A stretch of DNA of 64,000 nucleotides. Source: Syngnathus acus. Lineage: Eukaryota > Chordata > Actinopteri > Syngnathiformes > Syngnathidae. A model generated the notes under the pieces. The model worked only from the letters and a program-made list of their open reading frames with translations, ran no database searches and was not told the DNA's origin. Position numbers and translations under genes: made by a program. Location of the stretch: positions 13,364,967 through 13,428,966 of the forward strand of contig NC_051091.1 in the NCBI RefSeq assembly GCF_901709675.1, in the 5' to 3' direction. This document shows, piece after piece, positions 1 through 11,003 of this stretch (position 1 is its first letter; each line of letters starts with the position of its first letter).

Positions 1-299
1 TCAACGGGTTCAAGGCTCAAGTCCGAGTCTGCCACCGCCAGAGTCCAAACGCAGCTCTGTTGAAGGCTTTGAAGCGGGGCTGCCGACGGCTCGTATCTTG
101 AGCCGAACGAGCGAGCTCGTCTTGCGCTCGTCTCCTTTGTGGGAGGAGATGGCGCTCATAGTGAAGCTGACGAGGTGAAGCCCACTCAGCTGCCATCTCC
201 GGCGAGACCTTTGCTGCCAGTGCCTTTATGTGACATGACTGCCGCCACAACCTGCCTTTCCACACGCCGGACGTGTTGATGTTGCGCCCATGTTCTCAG
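1..299 (+). other. stk4: stk4 intron tail
   Basis: This stretch runs up to a ctcag splice acceptor at 295-299. I see no exon in it that matches the kinase or linker of STK4, so it is read as the end of the last intron. Open frames here on either strand have no recognisable content. Confidence 0.6.
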
Positions 300-464
300 G
301 CGAGTTCGTGGTCGGTGGAGGACCTGCGTGTGCGTCTGGCTGCCTTGGACCCGCAGATGGAGCAAGAAATGGAGGAGATCCGTCAGCGCTACCAGGCCAA
401 GAGGAAACCCATCCTGGACGCCATCGAGACTAAGAAGAGGCGACAGCGGCAGGACAACTTGTGA
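300..464 (+). CDS. stk4: Serine/threonine kinase 4 (MST1), last coding exon with SARAH domain (partial gene)
   Basis: This is the terminal coding exon of a Hippo-pathway MST kinase. It opens in phase 0 after the acceptor at 295-299 and gives 54 residues ending with TGA at 462-464. The residues form a SARAH helix, the dimerisation module that binds SAV1 and RASSF proteins: WSVEDL, then LDPQMEQEMEEIRQRY, then KRKPILDAI and a basic KKRRQ tail. The W-(S/T)-V-E-D-L opening and the E-I-R-Q core match vertebrate STK4 better than STK3, which has a different start to this helix. The C-terminal end (RQDNL) differs slightly from the usual QQNF. The kinase domain and linker lie to the left of the window, so nothing can be said about their integrity. 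Confidence 0.9.
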   Translation, partial: ASSWSVEDLRVRLAALDPQMEQEMEEIRQRYQAKRKPILDAIETKKRRQRQDNL

Positions 465-1326
465 CTCCGCTCACACGCCTCGATGAACATCAAGTACCGT
501 CTTTGATCGGCCCATCAAATCCAAATGAAGAAGGCGAAGAGCATTGCCTTGTTTTGACAAAGCAACAACTGGTTTCTATTTAAGAGGCTCGCCTTGACAT
601 CGCCTGGGCATCACCCATTTTGCTTTGCCTGCAACTTGGATTGTACCCCATGTGGCCATCAACTCCAGTTTTAGGACTTTCTTGGCACTCCAATTAAATG
701 ATTTGGGGGGTTGTAAGCCAAAATGCATGATAAACGTTTTGAATTTCCAATTTGGAGGATTCCATCCGCTCGCCAGCCTGCTGATGGCATGGCGGCCATC
801 TTGTGGCGCCACTTTTCTTCACTTGTCTGGTTCCTGCCATTGCTCCTCAGAGTGAAATGTCAATTTTGGATGCGCTACTACTGTTAGTCGAAAGCACTGG
901 AGGAGAAAATGCTGAAATGTTCTCATTTTTGACAAGCTGTGTTATCGGAAACAGAATGTTTGAATTTTCGGGACACCTTTCAAAACTTTTTCAGGGAAAC
1001 TTGAGTGCGGTGCACTCTTGTCTTGTGCTGGGGAGGAGGTTGTTTATGGTGGAGAGCTTGCTTTTTCATCAATTCAGCCTGCAATCCATTGAACGGCCTT
1101 TTGAGATGCAGTGAAGTCTTCCACATTTTGCATAACTGCAAATGTACACAGAACCGACCATCAAGGACCAACTTGTCCGAGCCACTAAGCATTCACCCCC
1201 CCCCCCACACACACACACAGACGCTTTGTTGACAAAACGTTGACTTCAAGTTTTTTTTTTTTCCCCCAATTATACTGTTGCCTTCAAGTCTGATGTTTGC
1301 CGTATTGAAGGTGTCAATGGAATAAA
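465..1326 (+). other. stk4: stk4 3' UTR
   Basis: This non-coding stretch follows the stk4 stop codon and contains a C-run followed by a short CA repeat (about 1196-1220). It ends at a canonical AATAAA at 1321-1326, which is followed by T- and GT-rich sequence. I infer it is the 3' UTR, because no other gene signal lies between the stop and the AATAAA. Confidence 0.6.
1321..1326 (+). terminator. stk4: Polyadenylation signal, stk4
   Basis: A perfect AATAAA is followed within 30 bases by a GT/T-rich stretch (aaggtgctttttatt). It is the first good signal after the stk4 stop codon. Confidence 0.6.
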
Positions 1327-2550
1327 GACCCCAGAAAATGTTTTCAAGGTGCTTTTTATTGGCATCTTCACAACATGTTGATGCGGCTCCACCAGGAAAA
1401 CCCAAAAACCGAGACAAACACTGAAATGGGGAAAATCAAACAAAAACACAACTCTGTCATACAAATCATTGTTCTAACACAGATGGCACTGAAATAAGAT
1501 TTTTTCTCCACTTTGGAATGTGATGTTTTCAACATCTTTCATGTGTGACTGCTGGGATAGGCTCCAGCAAGCCCGTGACCGTCGTGGGGACAAGCGCTCT
1601 AGAAAATTGATGAATTTTGAATTGTTTGACTGTGGATTTTTTTTTTGTACAACAAATTAAAAAAACTGTATTTTGATGGATGCCTAAAAAATATTGTTAG
1701 AAAGCCAAATTCAAATGACAGCACAGTACAACAAATACATGTCATCATGTCAGACAGACATTTTTGAGATTTGTCATGAATGTATACTTTTTTCCTGTGG
1801 TTTTTCATGTGTTTAATGAAAAAATGTCAACTCAGATTGTGCCAAGATATTTTTATTTAGGCTTTGTGAAATTTTCTGGCTGTCATGTTTATTTAACAAA
1901 AACTTAATGTTTTGATTTTTTTTATAATACAGAATGGCTCACGAGTTTCCATACATAAGAAAATCTGGAAACTTGGGGGTTAGCTTGACATTGATGCGTA
2001 AGAGAAAAAAAAAATTCATTCAAACACTAACCCATTCACCACTACACTAGAGCGTGAGCGAGCACGGGCACACTTTGGAGTCAACATCCTCAGACGCACA
2101 TGCGCGCGCACACGCACTATAACAAGGCAAACTCCACACACGCGCACCCAAAACCTGTGTCCCAATTGGCAGACTGGGTCCTCGGAAGGCCGCATTTTGA
2201 AATGAATGGCGTAATTTCCTGTACGAGACGACCGCACGTGGGGTCCGAATTCACCTCAAACTTGTACCAAATGGCCAGGGTTGATGCTGGGGTAGCCCAA
2301 GATGGCCTTGAAAGCGTTCTCCGGAAATGACGTAAGGTGACCAAAAATGCTACCTTCAGACGACGAAGCAGTCTTTAAATTTGGACATAGCAACGGAGTT
2401 TGCGAGGGAGCGTCCTGGAAAGTTGTGCTCTTTTCCGAGACGTCCCCATTTCAACCTCCTCAGTCAGTGTGTTAATGTCGCACGTCCTCACTCATGCGCG
2501 CGCCCACACACAAGTACACAGTGAAACCCCCGCAAGCGGAGTCAGTCCTT
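1327..2550. other. Intergenic stk4-pltp
   Basis: No gene was found. Around 1548-1612 is a degenerate teleost dispersed-repeat tail (gctgggataggctccag followed by a relic of the usual gatgaat end). Around 2040-2510 the sequence is richer in CpG and CA and could include the pltp promoter, but no TATA box or other decisive element was identified. Confidence 0.5.
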
Positions 2551-2614
2551 AGGGGCAAATCGAGAGCGAGCAAGCGTGCTGAAGTGAAGACATCTCGAGG
2601 ATTCTGAAGAAGTT
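2551..2614 (+). promoter_or_regulatory. pltp: Candidate pltp 5' UTR exon and donor
   Basis: The pltp start codon lies 15 bases after a strong acceptor (tattcttcactgcag, ending 3910), so an upstream non-coding exon is expected. The best donor seen is GTGAGT at 2615, after a purine-rich segment ending ...gaagaagtt. The exon start is not determined. This is an inference from splice-site strength only. Confidence 0.3.
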
Positions 2615-3910
2615 GTGAGTGTGCCTCTCATTTGTGAGTACTTGCAACATCTGTACACACGCGACTTGACAGATGTGGACACATGATGGACAGGTGAGAT
2701 TGTGGCAACCAAAGTCTGCCTTTTTCAATATGTCGACTTGGGTTTTCAGGTTGTGGCGTTCGTTGTCTGTATTCTATAGTTTGTGTTGGTCTGTGTCAGT
2801 CTAAAATGTTTGAATCTTTTAACAGTTGTTAATGCCCCAGTAACATTAGCCAACTATTTTGTCTTCGTATTTTCATGTCTATGTCACGTGTAGCAGGCAG
2901 AAACATTGTACTTTGGAACCATACCCCCAGTTAAAACCCTTCATTTTCAAACCCTTGTTTGAATCACTGGCACTAATTCCAAACCCTCATTTGAAACCCT
3001 AAGCCAACTAACACCCTACACTTTACTTTAATATTCAAACCTTTACAACTTTACGCCTGTATTCTTTTCCTCTTTTCCTTTTGGCTTTTCCCCTCAGGGG
3101 TCGCCACAGCGAATAATCTGTTTCCAACTCACCCTATCCTGTGAATCCTCTTTTCTCACCCCAACTAACTTCAACTAATTTTAAGCCTGTATTCTAATTG
3201 CTAATTTGGCACGCTCACCATGGATTAACAACCTCGTTTAAAACCTTAACCTCATTTTGGAATCCTACCCATAGATCAATTGCTGGTTTTTTTTGTGTTT
3301 GCTACTGTCTGAGTTAGGTGCTCACTGAGCCGGTAAATATGATCTTATAATATTGGGCATGATTCAAAGTTTTTCAACCAAATATCATATGACAGGGCCT
3401 CGCCACAAGGGTTAACCCTAACCCACACTCCAACCCTAGTTAGAAACATCAACCCCGAGTTTAAAATCCTAAGCCTTCTTTAAAAGTCTCACTTGAAAGT
3501 GGATCGAACGCGGCTTTTCAAACGTTCCTTCTTGAGAGCGAGAGCCATGGTGGTTTGGACCTGGAGAGCCAGGAGAGGTTGACGGCTGGGAGGACACGAG
3601 GACAAAGTGGGCCGGCGGACAGCCAGAAGGCAGCCAGGCGTCCCGCTCGTCTTCTCAAGCGTTGTTGTCCATCTAACGGACGTCAGGAAGCGCCACGAGA
3701 TGACAAATAGGAACAAAGAGGAAGCAAATGAGGACAAATGTCGGCAAAGGCGTCCTTAGAACACTTCAGCCAGGCAGAAACATTGTACTTTGGAACCATA
3801 CCCCAGCGTGTGTTTTGCGAGGAATGTTTTGTAAGAGGTTACTGGAGGTCACGTCAACTCAGCATTTGCACATGATGCGATGTGTCCTTTCTCAATATTC
3901 TTCACTGCAG
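2615..3910 (+). other. pltp: Putative pltp intron 1 with degenerate AACCCT-type repeats
   Basis: No coding sequence was found. From about 2930 to 3470 the DNA is a loose series of aaaccct/ttgaaaccct units. Related sequence in reverse orientation lies around 21790-21870. A 36-37 bp block beginning aggcagaaacattgt occurs at 2894-2930 and again at 3772-3806, nearly identical. Confidence 0.45.
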
Positions 3911-3925
3911 GCTCTGGCCTTCTGC

Positions 3926-6900
3926 ATGGCGTTGACAACCCGGCCCCGCCCCTTCCTCCTCGTCTGCGCACTGACGTGGGCGATGGTGGTTGCCGAGCCG
4001 GCCGGATGCAAGATCCGCATCACGGACAAAGGCCTGGACATCCGTAAGACCGCTCGCCCGCCCGCTAGTTGCCCATGAGCTGCCTGTGTTGTGTTTTTGC
4101 CTATAGTCAAGTGGGAGACGCAGAAGTTTGTGGCGGAGGAGCTGAGCAACATCAGCATGCCCGAGATGAGTGGCAAGGAGGGAAACTTCCAGTACACCGT
4201 CAGCGAGTGGGTAGTGGCGTCAGGCGCAGCGACACCTGTTCTCGCGGCGCATGTGCGCATCCCTGCACACTCCAACTCAACAATGTCCACTGTAACCAAA
4301 GTAGCACTTCCGTGCCATGCCACAGCATGGCACTCCAACATAATGGTGGAATGTGATCATGTCACGCAACAGCCCAATGCTACGACATAACACATTGACG
4401 TGACGCTATCAGCTAACGCCACAACCAAACACTGCACGGTAACACTGTGACACCATCAAACCACGTAATGTTGTCATCTCATGCTAAGTTGTCAAACTGC
4501 TACGTGCTCTGCGGCGAAACGCTATAGCCTAATGCTACGTTACGATGCTATGGAGGGAAGCTACACATCTGGTTGTCAGTCTGTCGCTCCATGACAAAAG
4601 CTACGCTGCAACGGCATGGGAAGCTGCAGTGTAGCACTGTGCCCTAATTCCCCAAGGGAGCCTTTGGGCAAGGGGCTGTGGCCTAACAGCAGGCTAGGGC
4701 ATATTAAATGAGATGGCGCAGCGTTGTGGCCAGCTGACTGTTGCGTGCTTTATCCAGTGTGAAGATCACAGCTCTCAACCTGACTTACGCCGACTTGAGC
4801 TTCTCGCCCGAGGCGGGCGTGATGTTCGACGTCCAGAACTCGTCCATCGCGCTCAGTTTCCACCGACAGCTCCTCTACTGGTTCTTGTGAGTTCTGGTGC
4901 CGCCGGTGGCCAAGCCACAAAATGGCTCGCACTCGCTAATCAATGATTTCTAAATCATCAGTTACGACACAGGAAAGATCGAGGCGTCGGCCGAGGGCGT
5001 CCGCATTAACGCAGCACTCGGCTTGGGCCGAGACACACGCGGACGCCTCAAGATCAACAACGTCACCTGTGAAGCCAAAATCCAGAGGATGAGGGCAAGG
5101 TTTGGCGGGACGCTCGGGTAAGGAGGTCGTCGCTGATGTCATCTGTGACGTCATGGCCCACGTCCTGATTTACCCACAGGAGAGTCTACAACTTCCTGGG
5201 CAAGTTCCTCACCACCGGCATGCGCTTACTCCTCAACAAGCAGGTCTGTCTGTGAGTCCCGTTGCCGCCATCACCGCCCATCTGTCTTCCTCTCATCAGT
5301 CTTCCTCCCGCTGGTGAGTACCCGCTTCCTGGCATTTAACGGCCAGCTGTGCGCCTGCGCATGCAGATCTGTCCGGCCTTGCAGCAGGCGTCTCTGCTGC
5401 ATGTCAACTCCATGCTGGAGAGCATTCCTGTGAGAGCGGAGGTGGACAGCTACATCGGGATCGACTACGCACTGACAGACGACCCGTTGGTGACGTCTCG
5501 GAGCCTGGATATGAACTTCCGAGTAGGGCGCGGTGCGAGGTGCGCGGCTTGCAACACGTGTGTGCATGACGCGTGCCGCCTGCTGTTGCCAGGGGATGTT
5601 CTTCCACCTGCGGGACGACGAGCATGACGCACTGGGCAACTACGCAGTGGAGCCCACGATCCTAGAGTACGACAGGATGGTCTACTTGGCCCTATCGGAG
5701 TTCTTCTTTGACAGCGGGCTGTTCTCCTACTACAAGGCGGGAATTTTCCAGATGAACATCACCAACGACAACGTGAGCCACCGCCACCAGCACTTGATGA
5801 GGCTTGCCGGCCGGTGAGCCACAAAGGTCTTTGACTGTTTGTGCCTTTGGCAGATGCCCAAAGATTTGGAGATGCTGCTGAGGACAACCTACTTTGGAAC
5901 CATCATGATGCTGGCGAGTGGCATCGTGTCTCGGATGTTTGTTTTTGCCGTGCTTTTGCCGCATTGTCACCTGCACCTGTGATGTCTGCCCTACCCTTGT
6001 CCCCCGACGTCTCTTTCTGTGTCTTTGGTGTTGCTTATTCCACATCTTGGGTGTGTACGCTTTCCATGTATCTCGGCTTTGCGTGCGTTTCAAAGCGTTC
6101 CCCTCCTTTCAACGTCTTCACCTATCGGCCATGTCAGTCAGTGTTGCTGTGTTTAATGTGCCCGTTTTCTGAGCATTTTTCACGTGTCTTTGATATCCGT
6201 GTTTGCGTTTTTTCATTTGTCTTCTCAAGTCTGTTTGCACATCTTTACTATCCATTATCAAGGGTCTTAAATGTACCGTATTTTCCGCCCTAAAAGGCGC
6301 ACCTAAAAACCTAAAATTTTCTCAAAAGCCGACAGTGCGCCTTATAGGCCAGTGCGCCTTATATATGGATCAACTGATGAATTTGTTGATCCATACTGGT
6401 TGTACACAGTGCTCTGCCAAAATGTTTCAGTACGTTTTAGTACGACTAGTAAATTACAAGGTCTCATCGCTTCCCAGCATTACGGCAACTGTAGTCAGGG
6501 GGCGTCACCGAATAGCTGTTGTACCCGCGAGGCTATTTCATGTCAAAATAGGCTGCTCTGTTAATGTTTCGAGTAAATCTACGGATCGATATGGAAGGGA
6601 AACATAGGTAAGTAGTACCAATGCGTTAGATCGAACTTTAGTCAGTTCCGATCATTTTATAGGAGATCGTTTGAGAAACGCGATTGTTTACACTTTGCTG
6701 AGGCTCATGGGAGATTGCGAGCTGAGGCTCGTGAGACTTTGCGGATGGCTAATGCTATTGCGATAGCTGCTATACGTACCAGGCTATTTCATGTCAAAAT
6801 AGGCTGCTCTGTTAATTTTTCGAGTAAATCTACGGATCGATATGGAAGGGAAACATAGGTAAGTAGTACCAATGCGTTAGATCGAACTTTAGTCAGTTCC

Positions 6901-9192
6901 GATCATTTTATAGGAGATCGTTTGAGAAACGCGATTGTTTACACTTTGCTGAGGCTCATGGGAGATTGCGAGCTGAGGCTCGTGAGACTTTGCGGATGGC
7001 TAATGCTATTGCGATAGCTGCTATACGTACCAGGCTATTTCATGTCAAAATAGGCTGCTCTGTTAATTTTTCGAGTAAATCTACGGATCGATATGGAAGG
7101 GAAACATAGGTAAGTAGTACCAATGCGTTAGATCGAACTTTAGTCAGTTCCGATCATTTTATAGGAGATCGTTTGAGAAACGCGATTGTTTACACTTCGC
7201 TGAGGCTCATGGGAGATTGCAAGCTGAGGCTCGTGAGACTTTGCGGATGGCTAATGCTATTGCGATAGCTGCTATACGTACCAGGCTATTTCATGTCAAA
7301 ATAGGCTGCTCTGTTAATGTTTCGAGTAAATCTACGGATCGATATGGAAGGGAAACATAGGTAAGTAGTACCAATGCGTTAGATCGAACTTTAGTCAGTT
7401 CCGATCATTTTATAGGAGATCGTTTGAGAAACGCGATTGTTTACACTTTGCTGAGGCTCATGGGAGATTGCGAGCTGAGGCTCGTGAGACTTTGCGGATA
7501 GCTAATGCTATTGCGATAGCTGCTATACGTACCAGGCTATTTCATGTCAAAATAGGCTGCTCTGTTAATGTTTCGAGTAAATCTACGGATCGATATGGAA
7601 GGGAAACATAGGTAAGTAGTACCAATGCGTTAGATCGAACTTTAGTCAGTTCTGATCATTTTATAGGAGATCGTTTGAGAAACGCGATTGTTTACAGAGG
7701 GCTCGTTGGTTATTGGCTAGTGGATGCATACCGCAACCCTAGTCAACCTCAGTTTGATGCAGTATAGCTTCTATTTTATGCGCCTTATAAGCCGGTGCGC
7801 CTTATATATGGACAAAGTTTTAAAATGGGCCGTTCATTGAAGGTGCGCCTTATAACCCGGTGCGCCTTTTAGGGCGGAAAATACGGTATGTTTAAATCAC
7901 TGGTGTGTCTTTGATGCTGACCTCGTCACACCTCTTTAATCTTTGATTGCATTTGAGACGTGCTTTCCAGTGCATTTCTTTGACTTAGGTCTTTCCAGTG
8001 TGCTTGGATGTCTTGTGTTGTGTCGTCGATGTCTGTCATTCAACCGGCATGCAAAGCGTTGACTTGCGTTGCGTTTGTTAGAATCCGGCGTTGATGGACT
8101 CGCCCGTGTCTTTGGAAATGGCTGTCAATGCACCGCCAAAGTCCACCATCAAGACGTCCGGCGCCACCGTCGCCATGACGGCTGTGGTCAAGGTGATGAT
8201 GATGCCTGCCGGCCAGCCGCCCATGCAGCTCAGCAGTATGACCATGGTATGCGCACTTATCCTCCTCATGCCAAGAGTCCTCGAAAGATCAGGATATTGT
8301 CTTCTGTGCTTCTCCAGGAAAGCAAATTTAACGCCAACGTTTTTATTCGAGGAAAACGCTTGGCGGTACAAGTAGACCTGCGCAGGTACGCAAGCACGCA
8401 GTCGCATGCCCACAAGTGCACCCGTGTGGACCTTCACCTTTGATTCTTTCAGGTTCAAAATCTACTCCAACCAGTCAGCGTTGGAATCTCTGGCAGTAAG
8501 AAAGGCTCGCTTCTCTAACATTCTTGATGTGTGGTCTTATGTCTTTCATGCCTGCTTTTCAAGTCTCAGATTGGTCTGTCCACTGTGATGCCACCCCCCT
8601 GCCTTTGAAATCCAAGCGTGTCTACGGCATTTCCATTTTCAATGGCTTGAAGTCTATTGTTGGCATATGTCTTGAATGTGGCTGTCTCCTCTGTTTTTCA
8701 TGTGCGGTCTCTTGTCTTCAGACATTATCTTTGATGTTTGTGGTAGTGTCTTTGGAGTGTCCGTTTTTTGCATCTTTGACATGTGTCAGTTGTTGGCATC
8801 TCCTCGGGTGTTGATGTGTTCCTTTGACATCCGTCAGCTGATTCCACTGCAGGCTCCTCTGAAGACCATGTTGCAGATGTCCGTGGTACCTCTTATCAAC
8901 AGTAAGGCGACATCAACGCACGACACATTCCAGTCCACGCTCGTCACGTGTGTGCGCACCTACCTTTCCAGACTGGATCAAGCGAGGTGTTCGTATTCCT
9001 CTGGCAGATGGGATGGACCTCATCGAGGAAGTGGTGGAGTACCACAATGTAAGTGTTTGCGTGCATGTGTGAGACACATCCACGACCGCACTGACCCGTG
9101 GCACCCTGCAGGGTTTCATCGTGATTGGAGCAAACCTCCACTTCAACAAAAGCCTGAGGGAGATGGTGGCCATCCCTGTTGCTGCCAAATGA
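3926..9192 (+). CDS. pltp: Phospholipid transfer protein, complete, 14 coding exons, 486 aa
   Basis: A secreted lipid-transfer protein of the BPI/LBP/CETP family that moves phospholipids between lipoproteins and remodels HDL. Coding exons are 3926-4043, 4107-4206, 4758-4886, 4962-5117, 5180-5243, 5367-5522, 5593-5772, 5854-5913, 8082-8246, 8318-8385, 8453-8495, 8838-8901, 8972-9048 and 9112-9192. All phases join, giving 1461 nt. The start (MALTTRPRPF) begins a signal peptide ending near VVAEPAG, followed by the family's GCKIR motif. Recognisable blocks include RQLLYWFFYD, GIDYALTDDP, LSEFFFDS, QLSSMTM, IYSNQSALESLA, LIPLQAPLKTML and the end block NLHFNKSLREM. Cys152 and Cys191 have the spacing of the conserved BPI-fold disulfide. 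Length is close to human PLTP (493). Intron 8 (5914-8081) starts with GC, not GT. No frameshift or stop was seen. Confidence 0.95.
6276..7886. mobile_element. TA-flanked inverted-repeat DNA transposon in pltp intron 8
   Basis: The ends are perfect inverted repeats of 28 bp (30 bp counting the TA): CCGTATTTTCCGCCCTAAAA at 6276 and its complement ending at 7886. Each end is bordered by TA (6274-6275, 7887-7888), which fits a TA target duplication. Sub-terminal GTGCGCCTTATA blocks repeat inside both ends. No transposase reading frame is present, so it is non-autonomous. Its end sequence belongs to the same loose type as the elements at 38761 and 44386. It fills most of the intron without touching the splice sites. 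Confidence 0.85.
6531..7697. repeat. 251-bp tandem repeat, about 4.6 copies
   Basis: The word ggctatttcatgtcaaaat recurs at 6531, 6782, 7033, 7284 and 7535, exactly 251 bases apart each time. Copies differ by only a few substitutions. The last copy stops at gtttaca near 7697. The array is wholly inside the transposon at 6276-7886. Confidence 0.93.
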
Positions 9193-9228
9193 ATACGCAC
9201 CGTGCGTGCGTCCATCGGCCTTTGTGTT

Positions 9229-9231
9229 CAC

Positions 9232-9273
<42 letters not shown>
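9229..9273. repeat. CA microsatellite
   Basis: An almost pure (CA)n run 36 bases after the pltp stop codon. Confidence 0.95.
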
Positions 9274-9276
<3 letters not shown>

Positions 9277-9285
9277 AATAGGAAT

Positions 9286-10402
9286 TGTTAGGCTACGGAT
9301 TTTAGTTATTGATCTGACTCCAAATTGCAATCAACACTTAACACAAGAGTTATGTCCTAATCCACACACTGGCGCACCTAACAATTTTAAGAGTTCGTTT
9401 CGTCAAAGAGAAGACCAGTAGATCAATTAGGCTGAATTTACCAAGTATTTATTCCTGACAAAGCAAACTAATACAGGCGCCTGGGTCCCCGGGTCCCTCA
9501 CACTAAAGCTCGTGTGTTCTTGTGACCATCAAGAGACAACACATTCTTCCGGATTGCCCAGTTATAAAGAAACACGATATGAATATTCAAACATGCAAAA
9601 CATTGTGAGATGATTGGTCGATGGCCGTCTCCTCCTCACGGGATGTTATCGCTGAGTGCAGCTGTTCTGGTGGTTGGGTTTTTCCAACCACAAGGACGGG
9701 CACCTAACAATTTTGCGAGTTCGTTTCGTCAAAGAGAAGACCAGTAGATCAATTAGGCTGAATTTACCAAGTATTTATTCCTGACAAAGCAAACTAATAC
9801 AGGCGCCTGGGTCCCCGGGTCCCTCACACTAAAGCTCGTGTGTTCTTGTGACCATCAAGAGACAACACATTCTTCCGGGTTGCCCAGTTATAAAGAAACA
9901 CAATATGAATATTCAAGCATGCAAAACATTGTGTGATGATTGGTCGATGGCCATCTCCTCCTCGTCTGGGTGTTATTGCTGCTGAGTGCAGGTGTCGGGC
10001 CTCAGGTGTCGGGCCTCAGCTGTCTGGCGGTTAGGTACGACCACCAGGACGAGATGTTATTCTCGTTCCTCGCCGGCCTCGAGATGTTCAAATAAGGTGT
10101 CTGGACCGATGAGACATCCTTGAGGTGTTCTTGTTCGCCGTCCTCCCTGTCTGGGACATCATGTTCCACAACACTTCGTAGAAAATTAGTTCATGCAGTG
10201 GCCTTCACATTCCTTAGCGCCCATCATGCAACTACGCGAGCACACCACTACTGAAGATTATATTGATATGATTATATATAAGTCTAACGCAGCCTCAATA
10301 AAATGTTTGCAAACTGCAGAAAGCCTATATTGATATGATTATGAGTCTAGCGCAGCCTTAATAAAATATGTTTGCAAACTGCCGAAAGCACATTTCCCTT
10401 TA
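9286..10402 (-). mobile_element. LTR-like insertion in the pltp 3' UTR, - orientation
   Basis: Boundaries come from an empty site: GAAT occurs at 9282-9285 and 10403-10406 but only once in the paralogous copy near 21640, which lacks these 1117 bases. Read on the - strand it has LTR features: a roughly 70-bp enhancer-like tandem duplication (plus 10255-10390), a TTTATAAC box, then AATAAATACTTGG. The presumed promoter-to-polyA part is itself duplicated with a 326-bp period (copies starting at plus 9374 and 9700). No coding frame was seen. The minus-strand end is TAACA as in LTRs, but its start is TA instead of TG, so the LTR reading is an inference. Confidence 0.6.
9374..9990. repeat. 326-bp tandem duplication inside the LTR-like insertion
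   Basis: The block starting gcacctaacaatttt at 9374 is repeated from 9700 with a few substitutions, through the shared words caggcgcctgggtccccgg and gattggtcgatggcc. The repeat degrades near the end of the second copy. Confidence 0.85.
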
Positions 10403-10469
10403 GAATGTAAATATGAAAAAAAGTACACACATGTATACTGTTGTGTAATTTTCAGCGGTTATTCGAGGC

Positions 10470-10475
10470 AATAAA
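10470..10475 (+). terminator. pltp: Candidate pltp polyadenylation signal
   Basis: AATAAA with GT- and T-rich sequence just downstream (ggtttttgggtttcttttta). It is the first good signal on this strand after the stop codon. Confidence 0.45.
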
Positions 10476-10647
10476 CCAGTGTGGAAAACAAATTGGTTTT
10501 TGGGTTTCTTTTTATTTTCAGAACTTCAAATAAGACACAAGTGGAATAGAACAGTCTTGTGGTATATAAGAGGAAAAAGAATCATGGGAAAAAAATCTTA
10601 ACCCTAACCCTGCAGACAGGACAAGATGAGGAATTTTTAAGTGTTTG

Positions 10648-10954
10648 TATCCTGCCCTCCAAATATGTTGAATGTCCAAAGACAGTAAAGCTCAACCATT
10701 TTCACTCATCAAGACTCTGAAGGCCAGGTTGAAGGTTGACTCCAGGTTTAATAACAAGGAAAAGGGTGAAACAACGATGCCTTGTATAACACAAAATGTA
10801 GGTAGTAGTTTTGCCGAACTGCAGGAGAGAATAGAACAAGCAGCGTTCTTTTTCAACACTGTGCTGAAACATGCGCTTACTTCCTGATTCTAGTCACGTG
10901 ACCTACTCTATCTTAACACTGATCACAGACTACAAAGACATGAAAGACATGACA
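10648..10954 (-). repeat. BEL/Pao 3' LTR
   Basis: 307 bp matching 21148-21449 through shared words such as gatgccttgtataacac and gtgctgaaacatgcgctt. The LTRs differ by roughly a dozen substitutions and several 1-bp gaps, so the insertion is not recent. Confidence 0.9.
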
Positions 10955-11003
10955 TTCCCCGTCTGGCATTTTGCCACAACCTTAAAGGTCCATTATACAT
11001 TTC

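Larger units (their letters stand above)
9193..10475 (+). other. pltp: pltp 3' UTR (inferred), split by an LTR-like insertion
   Basis: After the pltp stop the sequence runs through a CA repeat (9229-9273) and an inserted element (9286-10402), then resumes and reaches AATAAA at 10470-10475. A partial second copy at 21455-21689 has the same CA-containing tract joined directly to aatgtaaatatg, which supports reading the flanks as originally continuous. Confidence 0.55.

Noticed and set aside
5914-5925. GT donor at 5918 for pltp exon 8
   Set aside because: It would shift the frame of exon 9 and destroy a conserved block; the GC donor at 5914 keeps it.
6531-7697. Possible CRISPR-like array
   Set aside because: The unit is 251 bp with no spacers, and it lies in a vertebrate intron within a transposon.
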